Below the pieces are notes generated by a model. That model did no database searches and was not told the origin of the DNA. It saw only the letters and a program-made list of their open reading frames with translations. A program made the translations under genes and the position numbers. A stretch of DNA of 64,000 nucleotides, from positions 1,178,001-1,242,000 of the forward strand of contig NZ_CP032364.1 in assembly GCF_003589745.1 (NCBI RefSeq). The letters are read 5' to 3'. This DNA comes from Lachnoanaerobaculum umeaense. Lineage in GTDB: Bacteria; Bacillota; Clostridia; Lachnospirales; Lachnospiraceae. This document shows, one piece after another, positions 1 through 9,197 of the stretch (position 1 is its first letter; each line of letters begins with the position of its first letter).

Positions 1-354
1 AATTTTGGACATACTTTGGGACATGCTATAGAAAAAGAAAAAAAATTCACACTGTCACATGGTGACTGTGTAGGTCTTGGTATGCTGGCAGCATTTTATA
101 TATGTATAAAAAAGAGTAAGCTGAGAAAAGAAGACAGGAGTTTTCTTACAGATTTGATGAAAATATATTCTTTGGATACAGAGACAGATATGGATGTGGA
201 AAAAGTATTTGGGGCTACATTTAATGATAAGAAAATGGAATCAGGGAAAATAAAATTTATCTTGTTGAACAGTATTGGAGAAGCCTATATTGATAGAGAA
301 GTATCAAAAAATGATATGATGGAGGCATTGGATAGTATATGCAGAAGAATATAG
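1..354 (+). CDS. aroB: 3-dehydroquinate synthase, C-terminal part (5' end outside window)
   Basis: Shikimate pathway enzyme that converts DAHP to 3-dehydroquinate in the cytoplasm. The reading frame is open from base 1, so the gene begins before the window; about 117 C-terminal residues are present. The family motif GHTLGHAIE is at the very start and HGDCVGLGM follows about 20 residues later. By family knowledge, the histidines of these two motifs are metal ligands. The stop at 354 overlaps the start of lspA by 16 bases, which suggests one transcript with lspA and the pseudouridine synthase. The two motifs in the correct order make the identification firm despite truncation. Confidence 0.93.
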   Translation, partial: NFGHTLGHAIEKEKKFTLSHGDCVGLGMLAAFYICIKKSKLRKEDRSFLTDLMKIYSLDTETDMDVEKVFGATFNDKKMESGKIKFILLNSIGEAYIDREVSKNDMMEALDSICRRI

Positions 355-839
355 TATATAAATTTGGCTTGTTCTTGATCATGGTAGCGGCACTTGTGGG
401 AGTAGACCAATGGAGTAAGTATGAAGCCCTAGTGAAATTAAAAAATGGAGCTGCTTACCCATTAATTAATAATATACTTTATTTTTGGTATTCAGAGAAT
501 GCAGGTGCTGCATTTGGAATACTTCAGGGTAAGCATATTTTTTTCTATATAATTACATTAGTGGTTTTGATAGGTATATTATACTTACTTTTTAAGTTGC
601 CAAATGATAGTCATTATTTTTTGCTACTATGTTGTGGCGGTCTGATTTTTGCAGGTGCACTTGGCAATTTTATTGATAGAGTTATTAGAAATTATGTTGT
701 AGATTTTATTTATTTTAAGCCGATAAATTTTCCTATATTTAATTTTGCAGATATTTGTGTAACAGTAGGAACTTTTTTATTGTTTATATGCTTGGTATTT
801 GTATATAAAGAAAGTGAATTAGAATTTTATAAAAAATAG
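339..839 (+). CDS. lspA: Lipoprotein signal peptidase (signal peptidase II)
   Basis: Inner-membrane aspartyl protease that removes signal peptides from diacylglyceryl-modified prolipoproteins. At 166 residues it is the usual length, with four hydrophobic segments. Family motifs visible are ENAGAAFG (residues 53-60), GALGNFIDR (106-114) and FNFADICV (134-141); the predicted catalytic aspartates are D113 and D138. The start at 339 overlaps aroB; no strong ribosome binding site is seen there, so translational coupling is likely, and a slightly later start before the first membrane helix cannot be excluded. Probable substrates in this window are the lipobox proteins starting at 2559, 3655, 36122 and 51955. 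Confidence 0.93.
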   Translation: MQKNIVYKFGLFLIMVAALVGVDQWSKYEALVKLKNGAAYPLINNILYFWYSENAGAAFGILQGKHIFFYIITLVVLIGILYLLFKLPNDSHYFLLLCCGGLIFAGALGNFIDRVIRNYVVDFIYFKPINFPIFNFADICVTVGTFLLFICLVFVYKESELEFYKK

Positions 840-856
840 TTTTAGTTTGGAGATAA

Positions 857-1771
857 ATGAACAGCTTTGAAATAATAGTAGAAGAATCGGATATTAATAA
901 GAGGATAGATGTTTTTTTGGCAAAGAATTTAGAAAGCTTTTCTAGATCTTACATTCAAGACTTGATAAAAAAAGGGAAAGCTACTATTGGTGGTAAGTCT
1001 ATAAAGGCAAATTACAGATTGAGGAATGGAGATAATGTAGTACTTAACATACCAAAGCCTGAGCCACTTGAGATTCTTCCGGAAAATATACCTTTGGATA
1101 TTCTATATGAAGATAATGATGTAATACTTGTAAATAAACCAAAGGGAATGGTGGTGCATCCGGCAGCCGGGCACTATAGCGGTACTTTGGTAAATGCACT
1201 TTTATACCATTGCAAAGATAATCTTTCAGGTATTAATGGAGTATTAAGACCTGGAATAGTTCATAGAATAGATATGGATACAACCGGTGTTATTATTGCT
1301 TGCAAAAATGATAATGCTCATCAAAACATTGCAAAACAGCTGGCAGAACATAGTATTACAAGAAGATATGTTGCTATAGTAAATGGCAATCTAAAGGAAG
1401 ATGAAGGAGTTGTAGATGCACCTATTGCCAGAGCCAAAAATGACAGAAAAAAGATGGCGGTAGATAAAGATGGAAAGACTGCGGTGACTTATTATAAAGT
1501 TTTAGAAAGGCTTAAAAATTATACATATATAGAGTGTGTACTTGAGACAGGTAGAACGCATCAAATAAGAGTTCATATGTCTTATATAAATCATCCTTTA
1601 CTTGGTGATGAGATATATTCCGGTAAAAAGGAAAGTATGAAATTACAAGGGCAATGTTTACATGCTATGGTACTGGGGTTCATTCATCCTACTACAAATG
1701 AATATATGGAATTTAAAGCACCCATACCTGAATATTTTAATGAAATATTAAAAAAATTCAAAAAAAATTAA
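857..1771 (+). CDS. RluA/RluD-family 23S rRNA pseudouridine synthase
   Basis: Isomerises uridine to pseudouridine in rRNA. The 304-residue protein has an N-terminal S4 RNA-binding domain (about residues 13-75) followed by the RluA catalytic domain. The signature HRIDMDTTG begins at H136 and supplies the catalytic aspartate D139; GRTHQIRVH, typical of the family, lies further on. A GGAG ribosome binding site at 848-851 precedes the ATG. It follows lspA by 17 bases, the order found in many Firmicutes. Which uridines are modified (RluD-type is likely) cannot be told from sequence alone. Confidence 0.9.
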   Translation: MNSFEIIVEESDINKRIDVFLAKNLESFSRSYIQDLIKKGKATIGGKSIKANYRLRNGDNVVLNIPKPEPLEILPENIPLDILYEDNDVILVNKPKGMVVHPAAGHYSGTLVNALLYHCKDNLSGINGVLRPGIVHRIDMDTTGVIIACKNDNAHQNIAKQLAEHSITRRYVAIVNGNLKEDEGVVDAPIARAKNDRKKMAVDKDGKTAVTYYKVLERLKNYTYIECVLETGRTHQIRVHMSYINHPLLGDEIYSGKKESMKLQGQCLHAMVLGFIHPTTNEYMEFKAPIPEYFNEILKKFKKN

Positions 1772-1832
1772 CTTATATTCTATTTATATCAGCATAAACA
1801 CTAACTAAGAAGCTGCAATCGAATGGCGAATA

Positions 1833-1861
1833 TATACATTTTGCTTTTTTTGTTATATAAT
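1833..1861 (+). promoter_or_regulatory. Candidate sigma-A promoter for the cytidylate-kinase-like gene
   Basis: TATAAT at 1856-1861 with TATACA (4 of 6 matches to TTGACA) 17 bases upstream, in the only sizeable gap between the rluD-type gene and the next gene. The weak -35 makes this tentative. Confidence 0.35.
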
Positions 1862-1935
1862 AATATATGTAATTGTCTGCATTTGTATTTTTATAAAAGA
1901 AAATACATAAAAGAAATTATTTTTAGGAGGTCGGT

Positions 1936-2562
1936 ATGGACAAAAGATTGGTTATTACCATTGGTAGACAGTGCGGAAGCGGTGGAAGAAGGATTGGACA
2001 GATGCTGGCTGAACAGCTGGGCATCAAGTGCTATGATAAGGAAATACTTAATAGAGCTGCAAAAGAGAGCGGACTGGCTGCAGAGTTGTTTGAAACTCAT
2101 GATGAGAAGCCAACAAGTTCATTTTTATATTCTCTTGTTATGGATACTTATTCTTTGGGTTATACATCCTCATCTTATATGGATATGCCTATAAATCATA
2201 AGATATTTTTAGCACAGTTTGATACAATAAAAAAGCTTGCGTCAGAAGAGTCATGCATTATTGTAGGTAGATGTGCTGATTATGCCTTGTCAGATGATCC
2301 TAATGCTTTCTCAGTATTTATCACAGGAGATGATGAGGATAAGATTAGAAGAATTATGGAAACAAACAATATTGAAGCTAATAAGGCAAAAGATATTATG
2401 ATAAAAACAGATAAGAAAAGATCAAGCTACTATAACTATTATTCAAGTAAGAGATGGGCTGATTCAAGAAGCTATGATTTGACTATCAACAGTACAACTC
2501 TTGGACTTGAAGGCAGTGTGGAACTTATAAAAACATTTGCGAAAATAAAGGGTCTATTATGA
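1936..2562 (+). CDS. Cytidylate kinase-like family protein
   Basis: Small P-loop kinase-like protein of 208 residues. Residues 4-20 carry a nucleotide-binding signature (ITIGRQCGSGGRRIG), followed by YDKEIL and IIVGRCADYAL, features of the cytidylate-kinase-like family (Pfam Cytidylate_kin2) common in Clostridia. The true substrate is uncertain: these proteins are distinct from canonical Cmk, and phosphorylation of CMP is only presumed. An AGGAGG ribosome binding site (1925-1930) fixes the ATG at 1936. An overlapping frame from 1823 was discarded. The stop codon overlaps the next start as ATGA, indicating coupling to the downstream amidase lipoprotein, a pairing I cannot explain functionally. 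Confidence 0.8.
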   Translation: MDKRLVITIGRQCGSGGRRIGQMLAEQLGIKCYDKEILNRAAKESGLAAELFETHDEKPTSSFLYSLVMDTYSLGYTSSSYMDMPINHKIFLAQFDTIKKLASEESCIIVGRCADYALSDDPNAFSVFITGDDEDKIRRIMETNNIEANKAKDIMIKTDKKRSSYYNYYSSKRWADSRSYDLTINSTTLGLEGSVELIKTFAKIKGLL

Positions 2563-3623
2563 GAAAGAGATTTATTTACCAGGTTATACTTATTTCAGGA
2601 ATATTGATGGCATGCACAAGTAATACTACAAATGCAAAAAGTGTGACTAAAGTTCAAGGAAGATTTGCAGAAAGCAGTACACAGGCTGAAACTAAAGAGG
2701 AGAAAAAAGATTTAGAGAGTAGTAAGGAAGCAGAAAGCAGTGCTGTTCAAAGTAGTGAAGAAACCACAAAGGCAACAGAAGCAACGACTACAGCGGCATC
2801 AACAACACAGGAAGAGACAACTACAGCTAAAGAGACAGAGGTAAAGAAGGAAGCTGTATCTGAAGTTAAAGAAGCCGGAGAAATAGGTTTAAATCCTGAT
2901 TGGAAATATGCTTCATTTTCAAAGATAAATTCAGGAAAGAGTATGTTGTATACGCCAAGTGGAAATAGCAATGGCATTACAATAGCAGTTAATGCCGGAC
3001 ATGGTACAAAGGGAGGATCATCACAAAAAACTCAATGTCATCCGGATGGTACGCCAAAGGTAACCGGAGGTACTACTAATGCCGGAGCTACCACAGCTAT
3101 TGCAGTTTCAGAAGGTATGACATTTTTAGATGGTACACCTGAAAGCACGGTAACCTACGAGATGGCAAAAATATTTAAAGATGAACTTTTATCAAGAGGA
3201 TACAATGTATTAATGATCCGAAACGATACAGATGTTCAATTAGACAATATTGCGAGAACTGTTATTGCAAATAATAATGCAAATGCACATATTGCACTGC
3301 ATTGGGATTCCACAACCTCAGATAAGGGAGCATTCTATATGGGAGTACCGGATGTAGGCTCATATAGGAGCATGGAGCCGGTAGCTTCAAACTGGAAAAA
3401 ACATGAAGCTTTGGGAAAAGCACTTGTAAATGGTTTATCTGCCAATGGTACAAAAATATTTAGTGATGGAAGAATGGATATGGATTTAACACAGACTTCC
3501 TATTCAACTATTCCATCTATAGACATTGAATTGGGTGATAAGAAATCTGATTATGATAAGGATACTTTAAGAAAGCTGTCAAAAGGACTTGCTGATGGTA
3601 TAGACGGTTATTTTGGGAGATAA
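2559..3623 (+). CDS. N-acetylmuramoyl-L-alanine amidase (amidase_3) lipoprotein
   Basis: Predicted cell-wall hydrolase cleaving the bond between N-acetylmuramic acid and L-alanine. A lipoprotein signal ends at lipobox LMAC (Cys19). Residues about 45-105 are a Ser/Thr/Glu/Lys-rich linker of the sort that spans the wall. The amidase_3 fold follows: NAGHG with H148, E201 in VTYEMAK, H248 in IALHWDS and E324 in IDIELGD are the expected zinc ligands and catalytic glutamate. The 354-residue length equals linker plus one catalytic domain; no SPOR or LysM targeting domain is present. It is cotranscribed with two membrane zinc-ribbon proteins downstream. Confidence 0.85.
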   Translation: MRKRFIYQVILISGILMACTSNTTNAKSVTKVQGRFAESSTQAETKEEKKDLESSKEAESSAVQSSEETTKATEATTTAASTTQEETTTAKETEVKKEAVSEVKEAGEIGLNPDWKYASFSKINSGKSMLYTPSGNSNGITIAVNAGHGTKGGSSQKTQCHPDGTPKVTGGTTNAGATTAIAVSEGMTFLDGTPESTVTYEMAKIFKDELLSRGYNVLMIRNDTDVQLDNIARTVIANNNANAHIALHWDSTTSDKGAFYMGVPDVGSYRSMEPVASNWKKHEALGKALVNGLSANGTKIFSDGRMDMDLTQTSYSTIPSIDIELGDKKSDYDKDTLRKLSKGLADGIDGYFGR

Positions 3624-3654
3624 ATCAAAGATAATCAATTCATAAGGGAGTATT

Positions 3655-5634
3655 ATGAAAAGCAAATTGAAATATTTGATATGTCTTTTCGCATTTTTAT
3701 TTTTGACAGCTTGTGGTGGTGTTGTAAACACTGATATGAGTTTTGATGATTCATTTTCCGGAAGCAGGGTAATGACGTATACTATATCAAATTCGGATTA
3801 CACATCATATGTACAAAAGGATTTGACCACTGTAGAAAGTACATTGAGAGAGTTGTGTCCACAGGATATAGAAATCACATCATTTAATCAGGATGATGAA
3901 AATATAGTTGTTGTCTTCACTATAAGTTTTATTTCTGAGGAAGATTATAAAACTAAAGTTAATAATATACTTAGTGCAGAAGGAATAGATATAGTACCAA
4001 ATGTTACATTTTTAAAATCTGATGCGGTCTTTGCAAAGGGACTTGCATATCAGGAAAACTTTAGTAGCGATGATTTACTAAAGTGGATGAGAGACGGTAT
4101 TATGGGCAATGGATTTGTTACATCCTCATATGAGTCATATATATTTTCATCAAGCTATATAAGTCTGATTATAAATGGTGAAGAGTATGAAAAAGATGCG
4201 AGTATGAGCATAATTGATGTAAATACAGCAAAATACTTACCTATTGACAGCGTAGAATTTGATACTGTTCTAAATAAGGATGGTACTATTGATAGAACTA
4301 TTGATGTAAATATTCCGGATTCAACTTTTGTAAAGGCTAAGGATGAAATAGAGCAGTTTATGGCTTCAAGAGTTGGCGATATTGGAAGTGGTACTTGGAC
4401 GGAAGATGCTTCTATACACATTTTTACTATTGAAGGTAAGGGCCTTGGTATTGATGAATGTAAGAAAATGACAGAGAACTTTACAGGTAAGAGTGTGGGA
4501 GATATAGTTTTAATGACGGCTTCTGAATTAAAAGCTTCTTATGCAGAAGAAAATTCTACAGACGATGATGAAAGTGAAGATTCTGATTCAAAATATTATA
4601 CATTAGCTAAACAGCATATATTTTACAAGAATTATTTTTGGTCTGAAAATATTGATCTGGAGGATTATATCAGCAATAGAGATAACTGTGTTAGATTCAA
4701 CTATTTTGTTAATCCACAAAATGGCTATGAAGGTATTGTGGCATTTGACGATAATGTTAGTGAAAGCACGGATATTTCGTTAAATGGATCAGATGGAGAT
4801 TCAAATGTACTTTTGTTTAGCGGATATTGTAAGTCGGCTGATTTAAATGTTGAAGTCAATGTTATGCCTAGTGTGAGCAAATATAAACATATTGTTGATA
4901 TTACTCCAACAGGAAATATAAAGAGAAATATTACTGTTGTTTTTAAGGAGTCTTTCAATGAAAACGATGTAAAAAAGCTTGAAGAAAAACTGAAAATAGT
5001 TTTTGAAAAAACTAAAATAAAGCTTGATAAAATAGAGTTGAATGGCAGTGATCTGGAGGTTAAAATATCTTCTAATTTGAGTGTTGATGACGATACTAAA
5101 ATGTGGGAAGATGCAACCGGATATAGCAGAGACAGCACAAATCTTGACATTGATAAAAAGGGATATTTTGTTTCAAAACAGAATATAAAGTTTACAGATG
5201 ATTTTCACCATGAACTATTTACCGCAGGAGATGTTGAATCTTATGAATATAGAGTGAAGAATGCAGGGAAACCAATTAGAAAGAGTGGCTATATAAGTGG
5301 AGGTTTTGACAGTGCAGAGGCAAAGTTTAGTGGTAATGACTTTGTAATAAAGGGAGAAAATGTGGTGATGTCACATTATAAAGCTCCTAGCATTGTAAGT
5401 GTGCGTACTAACTATATAAAATATATTATTCTTACTATTGTTGCTGTGACAGCTATTTTTATCATAGCTGTGTTGCTGGTGATACAAATAAAAAAATCAA
5501 AGAAAAAGGTAGCAAAAAGTGGCAATAGTGTTTATAATAATACACAAGCTGATGCAGTATTTTGTCCTCATTGTGGAACTAAGAATAAATCTGATGATAA
5601 ATTCTGCTCATCATGTGGTAAAGAAATTTCATAA
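3655..5634 (+). CDS. Lipoprotein with C-terminal membrane helix and cytoplasmic zinc ribbon, function unknown
   Basis: I do not recognise a characterised family. The 659-residue protein has a lipoprotein signal (lipobox LTAC, Cys20), a large extracellular region of about 560 residues rich in Asp, Ser and beta-prone segments, one strong transmembrane helix (about 588-612), a basic stretch, and a four-cysteine zinc ribbon at the C-terminus (C637, C640, C651, C654). The predicted topology puts the ribbon inside and the bulk outside, with anchoring at both ends. The extracellular part shows at least two similar-looking segments, perhaps LppM-like, but that is a guess. An AAGGGAG ribbon-upstream ribosome site precedes the ATG. 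It sits between the amidase and a second zinc-ribbon membrane protein, 15 bases upstream of the latter. Confidence 0.75.
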   Translation: MKSKLKYLICLFAFLFLTACGGVVNTDMSFDDSFSGSRVMTYTISNSDYTSYVQKDLTTVESTLRELCPQDIEITSFNQDDENIVVVFTISFISEEDYKTKVNNILSAEGIDIVPNVTFLKSDAVFAKGLAYQENFSSDDLLKWMRDGIMGNGFVTSSYESYIFSSSYISLIINGEEYEKDASMSIIDVNTAKYLPIDSVEFDTVLNKDGTIDRTIDVNIPDSTFVKAKDEIEQFMASRVGDIGSGTWTEDASIHIFTIEGKGLGIDECKKMTENFTGKSVGDIVLMTASELKASYAEENSTDDDESEDSDSKYYTLAKQHIFYKNYFWSENIDLEDYISNRDNCVRFNYFVNPQNGYEGIVAFDDNVSESTDISLNGSDGDSNVLLFSGYCKSADLNVEVNVMPSVSKYKHIVDITPTGNIKRNITVVFKESFNENDVKKLEEKLKIVFEKTKIKLDKIELNGSDLEVKISSNLSVDDDTKMWEDATGYSRDSTNLDIDKKGYFVSKQNIKFTDDFHHELFTAGDVESYEYRVKNAGKPIRKSGYISGGFDSAEAKFSGNDFVIKGENVVMSHYKAPSIVSVRTNYIKYIILTIVAVTAIFIIAVLLVIQIKKSKKKVAKSGNSVYNNTQADAVFCPHCGTKNKSDDKFCSSCGKEIS

Positions 5635-5649
5635 AGTTAAGGAGAGTAT

Positions 5650-6612
5650 ATGTTAAAAGGTATAAAAAGAACAAAGAACAATGATTTGGTTATTAATGAT
5701 AAGGGACTTAGTGTATTGAATATCTTATGTGTGATATCAGTTTTGTCAGTACTATTTTTCTTTATTCCTACAATAAAGATATATGACGGTGAGTCAATGT
5801 CAATATTTAGTATGGTAACTTATAGAGATTATGGTTATATGTTAACTGATGTAAGTGCATTAACATCTTGGTTATGGTTTCTTCTTATATATCCTATTGT
5901 AAATATAGTGATGTGGGTACTGAATAAGAAGTCTACAGATAGCAAGAGCTATATATATGTACATATTATTTATATGTTAAATATTTCTTTGGGATTTTTA
6001 CATTTCACTACATATAATTTTATAGTTCGTTTTAGTGGAAATTTTTTTGCGTTTTTATGCTGGTTTATGTTACTTGCCAATTTGGTGATTTCAATATATG
6101 CCATCCTTAAAACTGGTAGAACAGCAGTGGATGAGAATGCAACAGCACTGGATTTGAATGTGGACTATGCTAAGGGTATATTGAATAAGGCAGGTAACAT
6201 GGCTACAAATGTGGCAAACAATGTATCAGCTGCAGCAAGTAAGGCAGCAGCAGGTAAGACTGTAAATTGTGATAAATGTGGTGCAGCATGTCCTGAAACA
6301 TCAGCATTTTGTAATAACTGTGGAAACAGCCTTGATAATGTAAAGAAGATGATGTCTGAAAGTAAGGCTACAGCATCAAATACATTGGTTTGCGAGAAAT
6401 GCGGCAATGTGTGTTCAGAAGGTGCAACTTTCTGTACTAAATGTGGCAATAATCTTGCTGATGCAAGAAGAGTTCAGGCAGAAGCACAGAATCGTATAGA
6501 TGAGGCAGCAAAACTTGCCAGAGAGATGGCAACAGATAATACAGCTAATGAATCTACAATTAAAAACAGCAAAGATGATACAAAATCAAATGGAGTATTA
6601 CTTTCAAAATAA
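5650..6612 (+). CDS. Four-helix membrane protein with two zinc ribbons, function unknown
   Basis: A 320-residue protein with four hydrophobic segments in the first 155 residues (about 20-40, 70-92, 100-120, 130-153), then an Ala/Asn-rich stretch and two CxxC...CxxC zinc ribbons (C207, C210, C221, C224 and C248, C251, C262, C265). A probable coiled-coil and a charged tail end the protein. The ribbons are predicted cytoplasmic. No enzymatic motif is visible. AAGGAG lies before the ATG and a hairpin terminator directly after the stop, so this ends the operon. Its pairing with the zinc-ribbon lipoprotein suggests the two act together at the membrane, which is inference. Confidence 0.75.
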   Translation: MLKGIKRTKNNDLVINDKGLSVLNILCVISVLSVLFFFIPTIKIYDGESMSIFSMVTYRDYGYMLTDVSALTSWLWFLLIYPIVNIVMWVLNKKSTDSKSYIYVHIIYMLNISLGFLHFTTYNFIVRFSGNFFAFLCWFMLLANLVISIYAILKTGRTAVDENATALDLNVDYAKGILNKAGNMATNVANNVSAAASKAAAGKTVNCDKCGAACPETSAFCNNCGNSLDNVKKMMSESKATASNTLVCEKCGNVCSEGATFCTKCGNNLADARRVQAEAQNRIDEAAKLAREMATDNTANESTIKNSKDDTKSNGVLLSK

Positions 6613-6629
6613 AATGTTAAAATTTTTAG

Positions 6630-6652
6630 GTGGGCTAATGCCCACTTTTTTT
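6630..6652 (+). terminator. Rho-independent terminator
   Basis: Perfect 6-bp stem GTGGGC/GCCCAC with a TAAT loop followed by seven T, 18 bases after the zinc-ribbon membrane protein. Confidence 0.88.
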
Positions 6653-6732
6653 ATAGAAATATCAGTTTAAATTCTATTTTTCTTAGTGTATATTATTTTT
6701 ATCTATGATAGAATATAGGATAGTACTTCTTG

Positions 6733-6754
6733 AAAGGAGCATTACTCCCAAATG
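6733..6754 (+). promoter_or_regulatory. Ribosome binding site with long spacing and possible local hairpin
   Basis: AAAGGAG (6733-6739) lies 12 bases before the ATG at 6752, more than the usual 6-9. GGAG (6736-6739) can pair with CTCC (6745-6748) in the spacer, giving a 4-bp hairpin that could weaken initiation. No better in-frame start exists nearby. Confidence 0.4.
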
Positions 6755-8476
6755 AGAGATGAGGATTTTTATAATAACCTTAGCGATATTGACAGTGAAG
6801 AAATTGAAAGATATTTGAGAGATTTAGCTAGGTTAAACAAAATAAGAGAAGAAGAAAAACTAAAAGAAGAAAATAAAAAACTACGCAAGACCATAAATGA
6901 AAATAATAAGAAGCTGGAAGAGATGGGACAGAATATAAGAAAGGTACAGAAAAAAGCTGATAAGATAAATATTATCGGTGGAGACAGGTCTTCAAAAGCA
7001 AAGAGTAGTAGGAATGTAAAGAGCGATGTGAAGGAAGATGTAGAAACTAATGGTATAAAAATTCCTTTACCAAACAGCCATCAAAAAAAAATCATTAGAA
7101 AAAATGATACATTAATTGTACAAGAGACACAGAATAGGGAATCCGTAAAAAAAGTTGTAAAAAAGAAAGTATCAAAACCTGTAAATAAAAAGGTGGTAAA
7201 AACAAAAAAAAATCTAAAGAAGGTAGATCCAAAGGTAGCAAAGAAGGTAGAAAAAGAGGTTAAGGTTAAAAAAACTAAAAAGAAAAGAAGCTTCTTGACT
7301 AGACTGATACTTTTAATTTTGCTGTTTACAATAGTGGGAGGTGGAACATATTTTGCATTCCACTATGTGAAAAATCAAAAAGGCTACTATACAGTTGCAG
7401 TTTTTGGTGTAGATTCAAGAGATGGAAATGTTGAAGAAGGTGCCTTAAGTGATGTGAATATGATTATTAATGTAAATAGAGAAACTGGAGATATACAGCT
7501 TATATCTATTTATAGAGATATGTATTCAATGATAGATGAAGATGGTAAATTCCACAAGTTCAATCAAGCCTATGTAGAAGGTGGACATGAACAGGCTTTG
7601 GAAGCACTTAATAGGAATCTGGACTTGGATATAAAGAATTATATAACTGTAAACTGGAAGGCGGTTATTGATGCTATAAATATTTTGGGGGGTGTGGACT
7701 TAGAGGTAACAGATGCTGAATTTAAATATTTGAATTCATTTATTTCATATACAGTTGAGGCTACAGGAGTCGGATCACATGAACTTGAACATGCGGGAAT
7801 GAATCATCTGGATGGAGTACAGGCGGTAGCATATGCCAGACTAAGACTAATGGATACTGATTTTAACAGAACTGAAAGACAGAGGAAAGTTGTAAGTTTA
7901 GCTTTTGATAAGGCTAAGAATGCAAATTTCTCCACTTTATACAGTATCTTGGTTGCAGTTTTGCCACAGACTTCAACAAATGTGAAAATTGAGGATCTTA
8001 TTCCATTTGCAAAGGATATATCAAAGTATCATTTAAGTGAGACTGCCGGATTCCCATTTGATAAGGATACAAAGAAGATGCATAAGAGAGATTATGTAAT
8101 ACCTATTACATTAAAATCAAATGTAATAGCACTTCATCAAATGCTTTTTGGTAATATACCGGGTTATACTTATACACCAAGCGAAATGCTAAATAAGATA
8201 AGTAATAAAATAATAAAGGATACAGGACTTGGTGCTAACAAAGAGGATACAGATATAAATGTAGATACAGATTTGGACAGTGCAATAGGAATAACGCCAC
8301 ATAAGTCAGATTCTGATGAGACTCATGAAAAAGTTGAAACTGAACATGTTGAGGACAATCAAGTTGAAGAGTCTCATGAAAATCCTGTACAGGAAGATGG
8401 TATAAATGAAGAAACTATTGATGAAAACACCACTGAGGCAGAAATAGATGCTGAAAGTGAGATAAGTAGTGAATAA
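6752..8476 (+). CDS. LytR-CpsA-Psr (LCP) family wall-polymer ligase with long cytoplasmic N-terminus
   Basis: LCP enzymes transfer polyprenyl-linked glycopolymers such as teichoic acids onto peptidoglycan at the outer membrane face. The 574-residue protein has a long Lys/Glu-rich cytoplasmic N-terminus (residues 1-180; coiled-coil prone to about 70), one transmembrane helix (181-204), the LCP domain (about 212-400) and an acidic tail from about 505. LCP hallmarks seen are VDSRDG, SDVNMIINV, ISIYRDMYS, NQAY, LDGVQAVAYARLR and DFNRTERQRKV, including the arginines that bind lipid pyrophosphate. The usual cytoplasmic part is short, so 180 residues is unusual. It directly precedes a two-component system, but an AAGGAG between the genes suggests independent translation. 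Confidence 0.88.
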   Translation: MRDEDFYNNLSDIDSEEIERYLRDLARLNKIREEEKLKEENKKLRKTINENNKKLEEMGQNIRKVQKKADKINIIGGDRSSKAKSSRNVKSDVKEDVETNGIKIPLPNSHQKKIIRKNDTLIVQETQNRESVKKVVKKKVSKPVNKKVVKTKKNLKKVDPKVAKKVEKEVKVKKTKKKRSFLTRLILLILLFTIVGGGTYFAFHYVKNQKGYYTVAVFGVDSRDGNVEEGALSDVNMIINVNRETGDIQLISIYRDMYSMIDEDGKFHKFNQAYVEGGHEQALEALNRNLDLDIKNYITVNWKAVIDAINILGGVDLEVTDAEFKYLNSFISYTVEATGVGSHELEHAGMNHLDGVQAVAYARLRLMDTDFNRTERQRKVVSLAFDKAKNANFSTLYSILVAVLPQTSTNVKIEDLIPFAKDISKYHLSETAGFPFDKDTKKMHKRDYVIPITLKSNVIALHQMLFGNIPGYTYTPSEMLNKISNKIIKDTGLGANKEDTDINVDTDLDSAIGITPHKSDSDETHEKVETEHVEDNQVEESHENPVQEDGINEETIDENTTEAEIDAESEISSE

Positions 8477-8489
8477 AAAGGAGAATATA

Positions 8490-9197
8490 ATGTCAGACAC
8501 AAATATTTTGGTAGTAGATGATGAGAAGGAAATTGCAGATCTTGTAGAAATTTATCTTGTAAGTGATGGCTATAAAGTTTTTAAGGCAAACAGTGCTGAA
8601 GATGGATTAAATATAATAGAAAATGAAGATATTCATCTTGCAATATTGGATATTATGATGCCGGGAATGGATGGCCTTGAAATGTGTAAGAAGATAAGGG
8701 AGGAACATAATTTTCCTATAATTCTACTAAGTGCAAAAAGTGCTGATTTGGATAAAATATTGGGACTTGGAACAGGTGCAGATGATTATGTGACAAAACC
8801 TTTTAATACTTTAGAGCTTACCGCAAGAGTCAAGTCACAACTTCGTAGATACACTCAGCTAAATCCGAACAGCTCAGTTATGGATAAGGACGATCCGAAT
8901 GAGATTAGATTAAAAGGTATGTCTATAAACAAGGACAATCATAAGGTTGTAATTGAGGGAAAAGAAGTTAAACTTACACCTATAGAGTTTGATATTTTAT
9001 ATCTGTTGGCAAGCAATGCCGGAAAAGTATTCTCTACAGATGAGATATTTGAAAAAGTATGGAATGAAAAAGTTTATGAAGCTAATAATACAGTAATGGT
9101 GCATATAAGAAGGCTTCGTGGCAAGATGAATGAGGATGAAAGAGAAAACAAAATTATAACTACTGTATGGGGTGTTGGATATAAAATTGAGAGATGA
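8490..9197 (+). CDS. OmpR-family (VanR-like) response regulator
   Basis: DNA-binding response regulator of 235 residues. An N-terminal receiver domain contains the acidic pair in VVDDEKE, phosphoacceptor D54 (AILDIMMPG) and the conserved KPF lysine; a C-terminal winged-helix domain (about 140-235) ends with VWGVGYKIE. I chose the ATG at 8490 because AAAAGGAG (8476-8483) precedes it at normal spacing; an upstream in-frame start at 8469 would overlap the LCP gene and lacks a site. The 3' end overlaps the kinase gene by 26 bases. Likely controls the downstream ABC/zinc-ribbon genes, by position. Confidence 0.92.
   Translation: MSDTNILVVDDEKEIADLVEIYLVSDGYKVFKANSAEDGLNIIENEDIHLAILDIMMPGMDGLEMCKKIREEHNFPIILLSAKSADLDKILGLGTGADDYVTKPFNTLELTARVKSQLRRYTQLNPNSSVMDKDDPNEIRLKGMSINKDNHKVVIEGKEVKLTPIEFDILYLLASNAGKVFSTDEIFEKVWNEKVYEANNTVMVHIRRLRGKMNEDERENKIITTVWGVGYKIER

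Noticed and set aside
1823..2194. Open frame of 123 codons overlapping the cytidylate-kinase-like gene
   Set aside because: Out of frame with a gene having a strong ribosome site and family motifs; the product is low-complexity hydrophobic with no signature.
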